Part shown: positions 47,023-56,945 of the stretch, piece by piece
Layout of the letters: each line of letters starts with the position of its first letter
Position numbering within the stretch: the first letter of the stretch is position 1
From: JAEUKH01 sp964447205
Lineage (GTDB): Bacteria > Myxococcota_A > Polyangia > Polyangiales > Ga0077539
DNA: 64,000 bases
Reading direction: 5' to 3'
Assembly (NCBI GenBank): GCA_964447205.1
Contig: CAYUSB010000040.1
Coordinates: 16,180 to 80,179 of the forward strand
The notes under the pieces: model-generated
The model's input: the letters and a program-made list of their open reading frames with translations, nothing else
What the model was told of the DNA's origin: nothing
Database searches by the model: none
Made by a program: the position numbers and the translations under genes

Positions 47023-47607
47023 GTGGATGACAACCCTTCGCCGCCGCACAGCAGCTCCAATGGGAAATTTGCCGTCATCGGTCTGCTCCTGCTGCTCGGA
47101 GGCGGCGCGGGGATCTACCACCTGACCCAGAGCCCGCCCGCTCCTCCGCCTCCGCCCCTGGTGCACGACGCCGGACGTGCCCCGGTGGTCACCCCGCAGC
47201 TCGCCGCCGCGATCGAGCTCCCCCCCGAAGAGCCAGACGCCGGGCCGCCCCAGGTCCCCGACGCGGGGCCCCAGCGGGTGCGGACGGTGATCCGGTACGT
47301 CTCCGAGTGCAACGGGACCCTGGCCAACCCCGGCGGGGTTCAGCGCAGCGCCCAGGCCAACTTCGGGGCCCTGCGGGCGTGTTACGAGCGCGAGCTCCGC
47401 GGCAACAACTCCCTCCGCGGCCCCCTCACGGCCCAGCTCAAGATCAACACCCAGGGCCGGGCCGAGGAGGTCCGGGTGTCGACCCCCATGTCGAGCCGCC
47501 CCCTCGTCGAGTGCGTCAAAGGGGTCTTGCGTCGCATCACCTACCCCGCGGCCCGCGGGGGCTGCGCCCTGTCTGAGGTCCGCTTCAACTTCAGCCCACG
47601 CGAATGA
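47023..47607 (+). CDS. Membrane-anchored protein with AgmX/PglI C-terminal domain
   Basis: A 194-residue protein starting at GTG 47023. A membrane helix (FAVIGLLLLLGGGAGIYHL, about 15-33) is followed by a Pro/Asp/Ala-rich periplasmic linker. The C-terminal domain matches the AgmX/PglI C-terminal domain of gliding proteins and TonB-like relatives: SAQANFGALRACYERELRGNNSLRGPLTAQLKINTQGRAEEVRV, VECVKGVLRRITYP. The usual Cys residues are present. In myxobacteria such proteins belong to envelope-spanning machines, but the partner here is unknown. The 3' end overlaps the convergent membrane-protein gene by 17 bp. Confidence 0.85.
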   Translation: MDDNPSPPHSSSNGKFAVIGLLLLLGGGAGIYHLTQSPPAPPPPPLVHDAGRAPVVTPQLAAAIELPPEEPDAGPPQVPDAGPQRVRTVIRYVSECNGTLANPGGVQRSAQANFGALRACYERELRGNNSLRGPLTAQLKINTQGRAEEVRVSTPMSSRPLVECVKGVLRRITYPAARGGCALSEVRFNFSPRE

Positions 47608-48223
47608 CGCTGCGCGGGCGGGGAGCCCCCTTGGCGACCTCGACCCGCATCGGGGCGACCTGCACCCGCCCGAGGGCCCGCACCCGCTCCCACAGGGGCC
47701 ACCACTCGTACAAGACCGACTCCAGGGGCCGCCACAAGGCCACCCAGGCCAGGATGGTGACGCCCTCCCGCAGGGTCACCGCCGCTCCGCGGGTCGACAC
47801 CCGGTCGAGCCAATCCACCAGGCCCAGGCTCAGGGCCAGGATGCTCAGCCCGATCAGGGCGGCCACCCCGGCGTGCTGAAACATCCTGCGGATCTTTCTA
47901 CGGAGCCGGGCCCGCTCCAGCCCCAGGTGGCGCCGGACGGCTTCGGTCAGGGCCTCCTCGGTCAGGACCGGGGGGTCGACCTCGTCGGAGAAAGAGAAGA
48001 TCAGGGCCATCGGAACCCCGCGGGGCAGGTCGTCGGCGGCCTCGAAGAGGTACTCCAGGGCCGCGGGGTCGAGGTCGCGCTCGCAGAAGGGGGCGGGGTC
48101 GCGGGCGTCGAAGAGCTGCTGGATGGTGCGGAGGGACAGCTCGACGTAGACGGTGTCGCCCTCGCGCCGGTAGCGCGGGTCTACGTGGACCACTGGATGT
48201 TGAGCCGCTTCATCTTTCGCCAC
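47591..48223 (-). CDS. Unknown membrane protein with two helices
   Basis: A 210-residue protein. The soluble N-terminal half has VELSLRTIQQLFDARDPAPFCERDLDPAALEYLFEAADDLP. Two membrane segments follow (HAGVAALIGLSILALSLGLVDWL, GVTILAWVALWRPLESVLYEWW), then a basic C-terminus. The pattern looks like a widespread uncharacterised family of inner-membrane proteins. It begins inside the 3' end of the NtrC-type regulator gene (43-bp overlap from the ATG at 48223); an in-frame GTG at 48193 would shorten the overlap. The function is unknown. Confidence 0.75.
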   Translation of the reverse strand: MAKDEAAQHPVVHVDPRYRREGDTVYVELSLRTIQQLFDARDPAPFCERDLDPAALEYLFEAADDLPRGVPMALIFSFSDEVDPPVLTEEALTEAVRRHLGLERARLRRKIRRMFQHAGVAALIGLSILALSLGLVDWLDRVSTRGAAVTLREGVTILAWVALWRPLESVLYEWWPLWERVRALGRVQVAPMRVEVAKGAPRPRSVIRVG

Positions 48224-49536
48224 AGGGTGGTGGGCGACAGGCCCAGGAGCTCGGCGGCCCGCTCCCGGTTGCCCTCAAACTCGCGCAGGGCGGCCTCGAT
48301 GGCGCTGCGCTCGGCCCCGTCGACGCTGGAGGCCAGGGAGCGGTCGCCGGGGCGGTCGCGGGGGGCCGGGGGGAGGTCTTGCGGGGCGATGTCCTCGAGG
48401 TGAACCACCCCGGTCTGCGAGGCCAGGGCCACCCCCTGCTCGATCATGTTCTCGAGCTCGCGGATGTTGCCGGGGTACTCGTACGCGAGGAGGTAGTCGA
48501 CCACCCCGTCGCCGAGGCGGACCCGGACGTTCATCTTCTTGCACATCTTCTCGAGGAAGTGCTCGATGAGGATGGGGATGTCCTCCTTGCGCTCGCGCAG
48601 GGGCGGCAGGACGAAGCGCACCACGTTGAGGCGATAGTAAAGGTCTTGACGAAACCTCTTCTCGGCGATGGCCCGGTGCAGGTCCTGATTGGTGGCCGCC
48701 ACCACCCGGATGTCCACCTTGAACGACCGGCTGTCCCCCACCCGCCGCACCTCCCCCTCCTGCAGGGTGCGCAGCAGCTTGGCCTGGAACGACGGCGACG
48801 TCTCGGCCACCTCGTCGAAGAAGAAGGTGCCCCCGTCGGCCTCCTCGATGAGCCCCTTGCGGTTGCTGATGGCCCCGGTGAAGGCCCCCTTGATGTGCCC
48901 GAAGAGCTCGCTCTCCAAGAGGGTCTCGGTCATCGCCGCGCAGTTGATGGAGATGAAGGGCAGGTTGGCCCGCTTGGAGTTGGAGTGGACGGCCTTGGCG
49001 ATCATCTCCTTGCCCGTGCCCGACTCCCCGGTGATGAGCACGGTGGCGTCGGTGGGGGCGGTCTTGACGATCCGGGCCATGACCTCGCGGATGGCCGGCG
49101 AGCGCCCCACGATGTTTTCAAACTTGTACCGGTCGCGAAACTCCTGGGTCAGGAGGGCCACGTGCCCCGCGAGCTGCCGCTTCTCCAAGGCCTTGGTGAC
49201 CTTCACCGTGAGCTCCTGCTCAGAGAAGGGCTTCTGGATGTAGTCGTAGGCCCCGAGGCGCATGGCCTCGACGGCGCTCTCGATGGTGCCGTAGGCCGTC
49301 ATCACGATCACCTCGGTGAGGGCGTTGGCCTCCCGGGTGCGGCGCAGGACGTCGATGCCATCTTTTTCGCCCATCCGCAGGTCGGTGATGACCAGGTCGT
49401 ACCCGTTGACCGCGGCCAGGTTGACCGCCGAGTCACCATCGGCCGCCTCGTCGACCTCGTGCCCGGCCGCCCGGAGCATGATGGCCAGGGTCGTGCGCAT
49501 GTTGCGTTGGTCGTCAACGACAAGAATCTTGGCCAT
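48181..49536 (-). CDS. NtrC-type sigma-54-dependent response regulator
   Basis: A 451-residue regulator. The receiver (about 1-115) has KILVVDDQRNMRTTL and phospho-acceptor Asp in LVITDLRMGEKDG. The AAA+ sigma-54 activator domain has Walker A GESGTGKE, the sigma-54 contact loop GAFTGA, and GGTFFFDEVAE. A Fis-type helix-turn-helix ends it (AIEAALREFEGNRERAAELLGLSPTTLWRKMKRL). I chose the ATG at 49536 (MAKILVVDD); a TTG at 49548 gives four more residues. No partner kinase is adjacent. It activates transcription at sigma-54 promoters when phosphorylated. Confidence 0.95.
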   Translation of the reverse strand: MAKILVVDDQRNMRTTLAIMLRAAGHEVDEAADGDSAVNLAAVNGYDLVITDLRMGEKDGIDVLRRTREANALTEVIVMTAYGTIESAVEAMRLGAYDYIQKPFSEQELTVKVTKALEKRQLAGHVALLTQEFRDRYKFENIVGRSPAIREVMARIVKTAPTDATVLITGESGTGKEMIAKAVHSNSKRANLPFISINCAAMTETLLESELFGHIKGAFTGAISNRKGLIEEADGGTFFFDEVAETSPSFQAKLLRTLQEGEVRRVGDSRSFKVDIRVVAATNQDLHRAIAEKRFRQDLYYRLNVVRFVLPPLRERKEDIPILIEHFLEKMCKKMNVRVRLGDGVVDYLLAYEYPGNIRELENMIEQGVALASQTGVVHLEDIAPQDLPPAPRDRPGDRSLASSVDGAERSAIEAALREFEGNRERAAELLGLSPTTLWRKMKRLNIQWST

Positions 49537-49578
49537 GAGCGCGATCAACCTCCCTGTACAAACACCGACACCGAGACT

Positions 49579-50640
49579 CTACCGCAGACGCTCGGGGTCG
49601 AGCGGCACATACGGCCCCCGCCCCCGGGAGATCCGCGCCACCGATTGGGCCGACCCGACCTCCCCGACGAAGACCCGACCGAAGCCGTAGCCCTCCCCGT
49701 CGGCCCGAGAGGTGTATCGCCCCCGCACGAGGTAGATCCCGGGCACGTCGAAGGTCTCGAGGGGGCAGTACTGGGCGAGCATCAGGGACATCCCCCGACG
49801 GCTGCGACCGCCGAAGCGTACGAAGTGCTCGAGGTGGGCCCCCGGCTGGCGGGTGATCTCCTCGCACAGGACCCGGCGCCCCGTCGGACCCACCACCTCG
49901 AAGCCGAAGACCGTCGGGCGCCACAGGGCCCACACCGGGTGCACGCTCGGGTTACGCACCGACACCGACACCCCAAGGCCCGCCCCCGTGGCGGCCCGCC
50001 CCGTGCGCACCGAGACCTCCAGGGAGGGCGCCCCCACGGCGGCCTCGGGCCCATGGACGCCGTGACTCTCGGCGGGGACGAGGCTCGCGGGCAGGGCGGG
50101 GACCTGCACCGTGGTGGTGAGGTCGTTGACCACCGTGGGGCCCTCGTCCCGCACGAGCGAGCGGCTCGGCCGGGGGCGGGCCCGGCGGGCCTGAGGGTAG
50201 CCGTAGTGCACCACCAGTTGGGCCCCTGGCACGAGGCAGTTGGGGATGCGGAGGTTGCACTGGTCGCGCAGGTCGAAGGTCTCGGCGTGGCGTTGTCCCG
50301 GGTTGAGGACGACCTCGGGGGCCCGCTCGTTGGTGGCGGGCCGGGCGTCGTGGACGCAGCGTGCGACCCGGGGACGACGGCGGGCGGGGCGGGCCCCGGG
50401 GGCCGGCGGGGGAGGCAGGATCTCCAGCCACACGAGGCGGCGGTCGGCGACCACGGGGAGGGGCACCGAGCCCCGGTTGGACAGGACGAACCGCCAGCGC
50501 CAGGCCTCGGGGGTGGGCGACACCTCGAAGCCCAGGGCGGAGGGCGGGGCCTCCGCGGGACCGGCCTGGGCCGCGGCCATCCCGGCCACGCTCCACGCAG
50601 CCGCCATCAACACCCATCCCCGGAAGCACGCGCGCACCAC
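49579..50640 (-). CDS. Unknown exported protein
   Basis: A 353-residue protein with a Sec signal peptide (CFRGWVLMAAAWSVAGMAAAQA). The mature part is beta-rich, Arg/Pro-rich and has four Cys pairs at intervals. Segments such as WRFVLSNRGSVPLPVVADRRLVWLEI and GAGLGVSVSVRNPSVHPVWALWRPTVFGFEV read like two Ig-like sandwich domains. No family is recognised. It sits between the NtrC-type regulator and the HD hydrolase on the same strand, with 40-bp gaps either side, possibly in one operon. Confidence 0.75.
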   Translation of the reverse strand: MVRACFRGWVLMAAAWSVAGMAAAQAGPAEAPPSALGFEVSPTPEAWRWRFVLSNRGSVPLPVVADRRLVWLEILPPPPAPGARPARRRPRVARCVHDARPATNERAPEVVLNPGQRHAETFDLRDQCNLRIPNCLVPGAQLVVHYGYPQARRARPRPSRSLVRDEGPTVVNDLTTTVQVPALPASLVPAESHGVHGPEAAVGAPSLEVSVRTGRAATGAGLGVSVSVRNPSVHPVWALWRPTVFGFEVVGPTGRRVLCEEITRQPGAHLEHFVRFGGRSRRGMSLMLAQYCPLETFDVPGIYLVRGRYTSRADGEGYGFGRVFVGEVGSAQSVARISRGRGPYVPLDPERLR

Positions 50641-50683
50641 GACGCTTTTCTGCGCGACCCGCGCGGGCGTGTCAACGCGCGGG

Positions 50684-51973
50684 TTACAACGCCCCCAGGA
50701 GGGCCGACACCTCGCCCCGCACCTCGGCCGGAAACACCAGCCTTCGGCGCACGAAGGGGGCCCCCAGAAGCCGCGCCATCAAGAACGATGCCCGCTCCAG
50801 GGGCCGCGGGGGGCGCCGCTCGTAGACGACCCGCAGGGCCTCGTCGGGAGAGGTCGGGTGCTCGTACGGCAGGACCTCGGAGACATCGAGGGCGCAGTGG
50901 TACCGGGGGTCGAACCCGCGGCGGGCCACCAGGGCCTCGAGGGCGGCGAGCAGGGCCGGGTCGTCGGCGGGGTCGAAGTCGTCGAGGGCCGCGGTCTTGA
51001 AGAGGTCGCGCCGCAGCATCCGTGAGGACAGGGACGACAGCAGGGGGTCGGGGTCGCGGCTCCAGGTCGCGATCGAGCACCACAGCTGGTCGTCGTCGAG
51101 GCGCAGGTAGTCGTGCACGGAGACGGTCTGTCCGCGCACGAAGGCTGCGATCTGCCCGGGGGTCCCGGGAGGGACCCGGCCGTCGGCGATCAGGTCGGCG
51201 AGGCGTCGGAAGATCGCGCGCAGGACGGTCTCGGCGGCCCGGGTGGCCTTGTGGAAATACACCTGCTGGTAGATGAAGAGGCGGGCCAGGAAGTACCCCT
51301 CCACCGCGGGCAGTCCCTTGGTCCCGTCGACCGCGAGGCGGGGCCCGGCGGCGTCGGGTTCGAGCCGGAGGGAGCGCAGGAGCCAGTCGAGGTCGTACAG
51401 GCCGTAGCGGGTCCCGGTCATGTACGAGTCGCGCAGGAGGTAGTCGCAGCGGTCGACGTCGAAGGTCCCGGAGACGGCCCGGGCGAGGTACCGCAGGGGG
51501 TGGTCGCCGTGGACGAGGCGCTCGACCCGGGCGGGCAGGGCCGGGTCGCGCTCGGCCAGCACCCGGTGCAGGTCGGTGTCGGGGTCGAGCACGATGGCGC
51601 TGGTCCAGGTCTCGTGGGCCGGCATCGCGGGCAGGACCTCCTCGAACAGATGCGACAAGGGCCCGTGCCCCACGTCGTGCACGAGGGCCGCCGCGAGGGC
51701 CGCCTCGGCGTCGTGGGCCTCTACCCGGTGCGAGGCCCCGAGCTCGGCCGCCAGGGGCCCGACCCGGGCAAGGAAGCGGGTCATCACGTGGGCGGCCCCG
51801 ACGGCGTGGGCGAAGCGCGAGTGCTCGGCCCCGGGGAAGGCCAGGGAGGCCACCCCGAGGGCCCGCACCCTGCGCAGGCGTTGGACCTCGGCGGTGTCCA
51901 TGAGCCGAGGCACGAGGGCCGCTTCGGGGCCCTCAAACGAGACGAGGCCGTGCACGGGGTCGCGGAGGATCAT
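50684..51973 (-). CDS. HD-domain dNTPase-like phosphohydrolase
   Basis: A 429-residue protein of the SAMHD1/dGTPase-like HD family. It opens MILRDPVHGLVSFEGPE, has EHSRFAHAVGAAHVMTRFL (first His), LAAALVHDVGHGPLSHLFEE (HD motif), and VSGTFDVDRCDYLLRDSYMTGTRYG with the last metal Asp. Relatives hydrolyse nucleoside triphosphates, but many members are unassigned. The ATG at 51973 gives the family start; the frame extends much further upstream only because of high GC. It is divergent from the small membrane protein at 52013. Confidence 0.93.
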   Translation of the reverse strand: MILRDPVHGLVSFEGPEAALVPRLMDTAEVQRLRRVRALGVASLAFPGAEHSRFAHAVGAAHVMTRFLARVGPLAAELGASHRVEAHDAEAALAAALVHDVGHGPLSHLFEEVLPAMPAHETWTSAIVLDPDTDLHRVLAERDPALPARVERLVHGDHPLRYLARAVSGTFDVDRCDYLLRDSYMTGTRYGLYDLDWLLRSLRLEPDAAGPRLAVDGTKGLPAVEGYFLARLFIYQQVYFHKATRAAETVLRAIFRRLADLIADGRVPPGTPGQIAAFVRGQTVSVHDYLRLDDDQLWCSIATWSRDPDPLLSSLSSRMLRRDLFKTAALDDFDPADDPALLAALEALVARRGFDPRYHCALDVSEVLPYEHPTSPDEALRVVYERRPPRPLERASFLMARLLGAPFVRRRLVFPAEVRGEVSALLGAL

Positions 51974-52012
51974 CGCAGCCCCCGTCGTACCCGCTCTGCC
52001 CCCTCGGGCGCC

Positions 52013-52312
52013 ATGGCCGACCCGCCGAATGCTGGCGCGGGCCCAGAGCTCCGTGGTACCGCCCGAGGTCTCATGGGACTGCGGCTCACGATGTTTGCGA
52101 TGGGGTTCAACGCGTTGTGGTGGCTCGGGCGGAGCACCTTCGGGCAGTGGTCGCTGCGGCACCACGGCGAGGCCATGGCCCTCGCGGCCTCGGCCCTGGG
52201 CCCCTTGGCCCTCCTGGCCCTGGCCTCGTACCTCGTGCCCGCCCGACGGGCCGCCCTGCTCACGGTGGCCTCGGCCTCCCTGGGTCTCAGCGCGGTTCTC
52301 GGCGGGGCCTGA
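52013..52312 (+). CDS. Small membrane protein
   Basis: A 99-residue protein starting at ATG 52013, divergent from the HD hydrolase 39 bp away. After 25 hydrophilic residues it has hydrophobic stretches LRLTMFAMGFNALWW, AMALAASALGPLALLALASYLV and AALLTVASASLGLSAVLGG, so two or three membrane helices are predicted. The family is unknown. Its stop is 17 bp from the stop of convergent purH. The call rests on the helix pattern and gene spacing and is less certain than its neighbours. Confidence 0.6.
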   Translation: MADPPNAGAGPELRGTARGLMGLRLTMFAMGFNALWWLGRSTFGQWSLRHHGEAMALAASALGPLALLALASYLVPARRAALLTVASASLGLSAVLGGA

Positions 52313-52329
52313 GCCGCGCCCCGACAGGG

Positions 52330-53904
52330 TCAGTGCCGGAAGTGCCGGGTCCCGGTGAAGATCATCGCGATCCCGGCCCTGTCTGCGGCCGCGATCACCT
52401 CGGCGTCCCGGACGCTCCCGCCGGGCTGGACCACCGCGGCCACCCCGGCCTCGGCCGCCCGCTCCAACCCATCGGCGAAGGGGAAGAACGCGTCGGAGCC
52501 CAGGACCGACCCCTGCGAGGCCTCGGCCGCCTTGCGGCACGCGATGTCGACCGACACCACCCGCGACATCTGCCCGGCCCCCACCCCCACGGTGCGGATC
52601 ACCCCCCCGGAGCCCGTGGCCAGCACGATGGCGTTGGACTTCACGTGTTTGGTCACGCGCCAGACAAACTCCAGGGCCTCGCGTTCGGCCTCGGTGGGCT
52701 GCCGCTTCGTCACCACCCGCCCGGCGGCGATCTCGCCCTCGGCCCGCCCGTCCCGATCCTGCACGAGGAGCCCGCCGGAGACGTACCGGGTCACCCGGGC
52801 GGGCTGGCCCGGGGCCCCGAGGGGGCCCACGTCGAGGAGACGGAGGTTCTTCTTCGTGTGCAGGACGGCCAGGGCCTCGTCGTCGAAGCCCGGGGCCACC
52901 ACGGCCTCCAGGAAGCTCTCGATGAGGGCCCGGGCCGTGCCCGCGTCGACCCGGCGGTTGAGGGCCACGATGCCTCCAAACGCCGACAGGGCGTCGGCCT
53001 CTCGGGCCGCCCGGAAGGCCGCCTCGAGCTCGGCCCCGAGGGCCACCCCGCAGGGGTTGGTGTGCTTCACCACCACGGCCGCGGGCCCCACGAACTCCCG
53101 CACCGCCTCCAAGGCCGCGTCGACATCCACGAGGTTGTTGAACGACAGCTCCTTGCCCCCGGCCCCGAGGCTCCGGGCCGCCCCGAGGCTGCCCGGGGCG
53201 GGGCTGCGCTCCCGGTAGAAGGCCGCCGTCTGATGGGGGTTCTCCCCATAGCGCAGGGCGTAATTGCGGGCGTACCCGAGGTGCAGGGCCCGCGGATGAC
53301 GCTCGCGCCCCCCGTCCTCGTCGATCCCCGAGAGGTACCCCGCGATGGCCCCATCGTACGCCGCGGTGTGGGCGAAGGCCTTGGAGGCCAGGGCCACCCG
53401 CAGCGGGTGCGAGACCGACCCGTCGCGCTGAAACGCCTCCAGGACCCGCGGATAGTCCGCCGGGTCGACCACCACGGTGACCCGGGCGTGGTTCTTCGCG
53501 GCCGCCCGCACCATGGCCGGACCCCCGATGTCGATCTGGTCGACCAGCTCGTCGTGGCTCGACCCGGCCCGCTGGAGGGTGGCCTCAAAGGGGTAGAGGT
53601 TGACCACCACCAGGTCGATGGGGGCCCCCCCGATGGAGGCCAGGGCCTCGCGGTCGCCCTCCAGGTCGCGCATCAAGATGGCCGCGTGGACGCGAGGATG
53701 CAGGGTCTTCACCCGCCCGTCCATGATCTCGGGCGAGCCGGTGTAGGCGCTCACGTCCGTCACCGTGACCCCGGCCTCCCGCAGGGCCCGGGCGGTGCCG
53801 CCCGTCGAGAGGACCTCGACCCCCCGCTCAGACAGGGCTTGAATGAAGGGAGCCAGCGCGTGTTTGTCGCTGACAGAGACCAGGGCCCGACGAATCGCGG
53901 TCAT
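52330..53904 (-). CDS. purH: Bifunctional AICAR transformylase / IMP cyclohydrolase
   Basis: A 524-residue enzyme catalysing the last two steps of IMP synthesis. The N-terminal MGS-like cyclohydrolase domain has RALVSVSDKHALAPFIQAL and VLSTGGTARALREAG. The C-terminal transformylase domain has YGENPHQTAAFY, VVKHTNPCGVALG, GSDAFFPFADG, and the terminal IFTGTRHFRH. Length is normal. It is separated by 40 bp from the downstream end of the sigma-region-4 regulator on the same strand. purM and purN are 32 kb away in the window. Confidence 0.98.
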   Translation of the reverse strand: MTAIRRALVSVSDKHALAPFIQALSERGVEVLSTGGTARALREAGVTVTDVSAYTGSPEIMDGRVKTLHPRVHAAILMRDLEGDREALASIGGAPIDLVVVNLYPFEATLQRAGSSHDELVDQIDIGGPAMVRAAAKNHARVTVVVDPADYPRVLEAFQRDGSVSHPLRVALASKAFAHTAAYDGAIAGYLSGIDEDGGRERHPRALHLGYARNYALRYGENPHQTAAFYRERSPAPGSLGAARSLGAGGKELSFNNLVDVDAALEAVREFVGPAAVVVKHTNPCGVALGAELEAAFRAAREADALSAFGGIVALNRRVDAGTARALIESFLEAVVAPGFDDEALAVLHTKKNLRLLDVGPLGAPGQPARVTRYVSGGLLVQDRDGRAEGEIAAGRVVTKRQPTEAEREALEFVWRVTKHVKSNAIVLATGSGGVIRTVGVGAGQMSRVVSVDIACRKAAEASQGSVLGSDAFFPFADGLERAAEAGVAAVVQPGGSVRDAEVIAAADRAGIAMIFTGTRHFRH

Positions 53905-53944
53905 GCTTCACCTCGACGCGTGCGCCCCGGCGCCGCCGTCGGGG

Positions 53945-54487
<543 letters not shown>

Positions 54488-55428
54488 GATCGTCTCTCCT
54501 CCCGAACTTCTGGTCGCACCGATCCCGACCGGCAGGGCGCACCCGTGCCGACGAGACCACGGACGGCCCGAGGTGTTGATGCCTGGACAGCCCCTGCCAT
54601 GTCTCTGAATCGATGACCCCGCAGACCGCCTGCGGAGCCCTCCGTACCCTGTTGAGTCATCGACGGCGGACGAACCGCTCAACCGACAACGGAATCTGTG
54701 ATGGCTGCGATCACCCGGCGTACCAGCAAGAAGCTCGACCCGCTGCCGCCCTGGGCGGCCCCCGTCTGCCGGTCTCTGCGTGGAGCTCCGCGGGTCCTCT
54801 CCCTCTGCACCACGATCCTGTCTGACCTCAAATTTTCTACACCCCCCTACACCTCAGGGCCCTGTCGTCCTCTGTCCACCGACTCCTGACCTCCGTCTAC
54901 CTGTCGTCGACCACCGCACACGGCCGTGCGCCCGCGGCGACACACCACATCCGAAGCCCGCATCCGCCGATCGCCCACCCGGCAACCGCGGCACAGGTCT
55001 CTTGACACACACGCGAGGGTCTTCGGCCTCCGCGGGCCCCGTCGACGAAGCGCCATCGGGACAAACCCTTCGTGCGACAAGTCGACCCCTGGCTTCAAGG
55101 GCCCTTCGTTTGTTCAGTGCCCCCGTGTAGGCGGAGGGGCCCCCGGAGCTCCTACCCCAAACCTTCTGCCGGGTCGGGCCCCTCGGCCGCCCCTCGGCCG
55201 ACCATCCCCGCTTCCTCGTAGGTTTTCCGTGTGTTCGCCCAGGTCATGGCGGCATCGTGTCTCGTAACCCATTGATACAGCATGGTGTTTCCGTTCACAT
55301 TCAGCCCCAACACCCGGCGCCGCGAGGCCCTCCAGAAACGCGACCTGACGCGATATTTCCCGACCGGGTTGACCCTCGGCAGAATCTCGGGGGGGGTGCC
55401 TCCGGACCCTGTGGACGCACGAAAACCC
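54488..55428. other. Long interval without a gene
   Basis: About 940 bp between the lipoprotein gene end (55429) and the regulator start (54487). I find no convincing ORF on either strand. Parts of the plus strand are strongly pyrimidine-rich (43 of 60 bases at 54841-54900). There is a TTGACA at 55002 and an AAATTTTC patch at 54831, but no matched -10 box that I trust. I looked for RNase P and tmRNA hallmarks and saw none. It should hold the regulator's promoter and a long leader, and could hide an uncharacterised small RNA. Confidence 0.7.
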
Positions 55429-56865
55429 TCAGTGACATCGCGGGGTTACAGGACACCGCCCGGCCCGGGTCGGCCAGCGTTGGGCGCACCCGACCCCCGC
55501 GACGGTCAGGTCGATGCCCTGTGACGGATCTGCAACATCGAGCGGAAGTCCAGGGATGTCGCCACCTTGGGCGACGGCGTACCCGCGCGGGGGCCCGACC
55601 TCGAAGCGTACCTGGCGGAGCAGATCGCGGGCGCTCACCCCGTCGAAGGTGACCATCGCCGCGTCGGGCTCGGGCGGAGCGGGCGAGGCCTCGCACCCCT
55701 GCATGGCCCTGCGCGACCGCAGACCGGCCCCGCGCAGGATCACCCCCGCCAGGCGGGTCGCGTCGCGGCGCGTCAACGGGCCGAAAAACAAGCCCCTCCA
55801 GCGAGGTTCGGCGGCCGAAGGGTCGACCCCCCCGAGGCGGACCGGAGACCCGTCGAGGTCGCCCTCGGCCCGCAAGGCCCCTGGGGCGTCGAGGCCCACC
55901 ACCAGCTCGGACTCGTCCTCGAAGGCCATTTCCACGCGGGGTTCGAGCGTCAGGGTCGCCGCTACCATCACCCGCGCCCCGGCCCGGACGCGGTATCGCG
56001 CCCCGAGGGGCCGCCACTGCGCATCGGCGTGGACCACCCGCTGCCGGGCCGTCAGGCGCACATCTCCCCGCCCCGCAAGGGGACGAATCCCCTGCCATTG
56101 CAGGCCCGGGAGCGAGGCCACCGCGTCAAGGTCGTCGACCGAGGCCGCCCCCTCCGCCCCCGCCCCGTCGCGCAGCACGAGGTCGCCCGACCACACCACC
56201 CGCCCGGGGCCCACCAGGGCGAGGCCGTATCCGCCCCACCGCGCGATCGTCACCCCGCGCACCGACAGCCCGTGGGCCGCCCCGACCCGCAAGGCCGCCG
56301 CCGGCCCGAGCTCCAAGGCCGGGGCCCCCGCCCCGTCGAGGGTGACCTCCGCGAGGGCGCTGTCAGGCGAGGCCCCCTCCGCCACCGTCAGACCCACCCA
56401 ACGGCCGCCCTCCGTGGCCCCCTCGGGGCTCGCCACGGGGCCGAAGTAGATGGGTCGTCCCGGGGCCCCGAGGGCCCGCAAGGTGCCTCCCCGGCGCACG
56501 AGGAGGCCCCTCCCGTCGCCCACCTCGACCCGGGCGCAGGGCTCGATCTCCACCCTCCCCCCCGGCATCACCTCCAGCCCGTACGGGACCCGATGCGGCG
56601 AGTCCTCCGCCCGCCACCGCTCCCGCCCCCGGACCGTGTCCGTGTGGGCGTGGCCCCGGGGTCTGTCCCTCCGCACGGGGTCTCGAGCCGGGCACCCCGC
56701 GGCCCTGCCGTCGGTCCGCTCCCAGACGCTGTCCTGCCCGGCGTCGACGGCCGCCTCCGGGGCCCTGGGACGCCCGGGGTCTGGTGGCCCTGCCCCCCCC
56801 CTGCATCCAGAAACGAGGGCCGCCCCCAGAACCAACCCCACTGCCCACCACGATGGCCCGCGCAT
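55429..56865 (-). CDS. Unknown lipoprotein, right-handed beta-helix-like
   Basis: About 478 residues, starting at ATG 56865. Its signal carries a lipobox (VLGAALVSGCRGG). The body is rich in short Gly/Ala/Val strands with repeating turns (PYGLEVMPGGRVEIEPCARVEVGDGRGLLVRRGGTLRALGAPGRPIYFG and ALRVGAAHGLSVRGVTIARWGGYGLALVGPGRVVW). This pattern fits a parallel beta-helix of the pectate-lyase-like type often seen in surface proteins. No catalytic site is identified. It is divergent from the Ser/Thr kinase gene (80 bp between starts). Confidence 0.75.
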   Translation of the reverse strand: MRGPSWWAVGLVLGAALVSGCRGGAGPPDPGRPRAPEAAVDAGQDSVWERTDGRAAGCPARDPVRRDRPRGHAHTDTVRGRERWRAEDSPHRVPYGLEVMPGGRVEIEPCARVEVGDGRGLLVRRGGTLRALGAPGRPIYFGPVASPEGATEGGRWVGLTVAEGASPDSALAEVTLDGAGAPALELGPAAALRVGAAHGLSVRGVTIARWGGYGLALVGPGRVVWSGDLVLRDGAGAEGAASVDDLDAVASLPGLQWQGIRPLAGRGDVRLTARQRVVHADAQWRPLGARYRVRAGARVMVAATLTLEPRVEMAFEDESELVVGLDAPGALRAEGDLDGSPVRLGGVDPSAAEPRWRGLFFGPLTRRDATRLAGVILRGAGLRSRRAMQGCEASPAPPEPDAAMVTFDGVSARDLLRQVRFEVGPPRGYAVAQGGDIPGLPLDVADPSQGIDLTVAGVGCAQRWPTRAGRCPVTPRCH

Positions 56866-56945
56866 GGGGGTAGGTATAGCCGTCACCGCGATGGGCCGCG
56901 ATGGGCCTTGCCCCCTTGTTGCGAGGCTGAGAGACTCGCGGGTCA

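Noticed and set aside
50684..52540. A longer HD-hydrolase start around 52540
   Set aside because: The extension is Arg/Gly-rich antisense to a small membrane-protein gene, and the HD family normally starts at MILRDPVHG (51973).
55002..55030. TTGACA box as a plus-strand promoter in the gene-free interval
   Set aside because: No -10 box is found at the right spacing and no gene follows on the plus strand.
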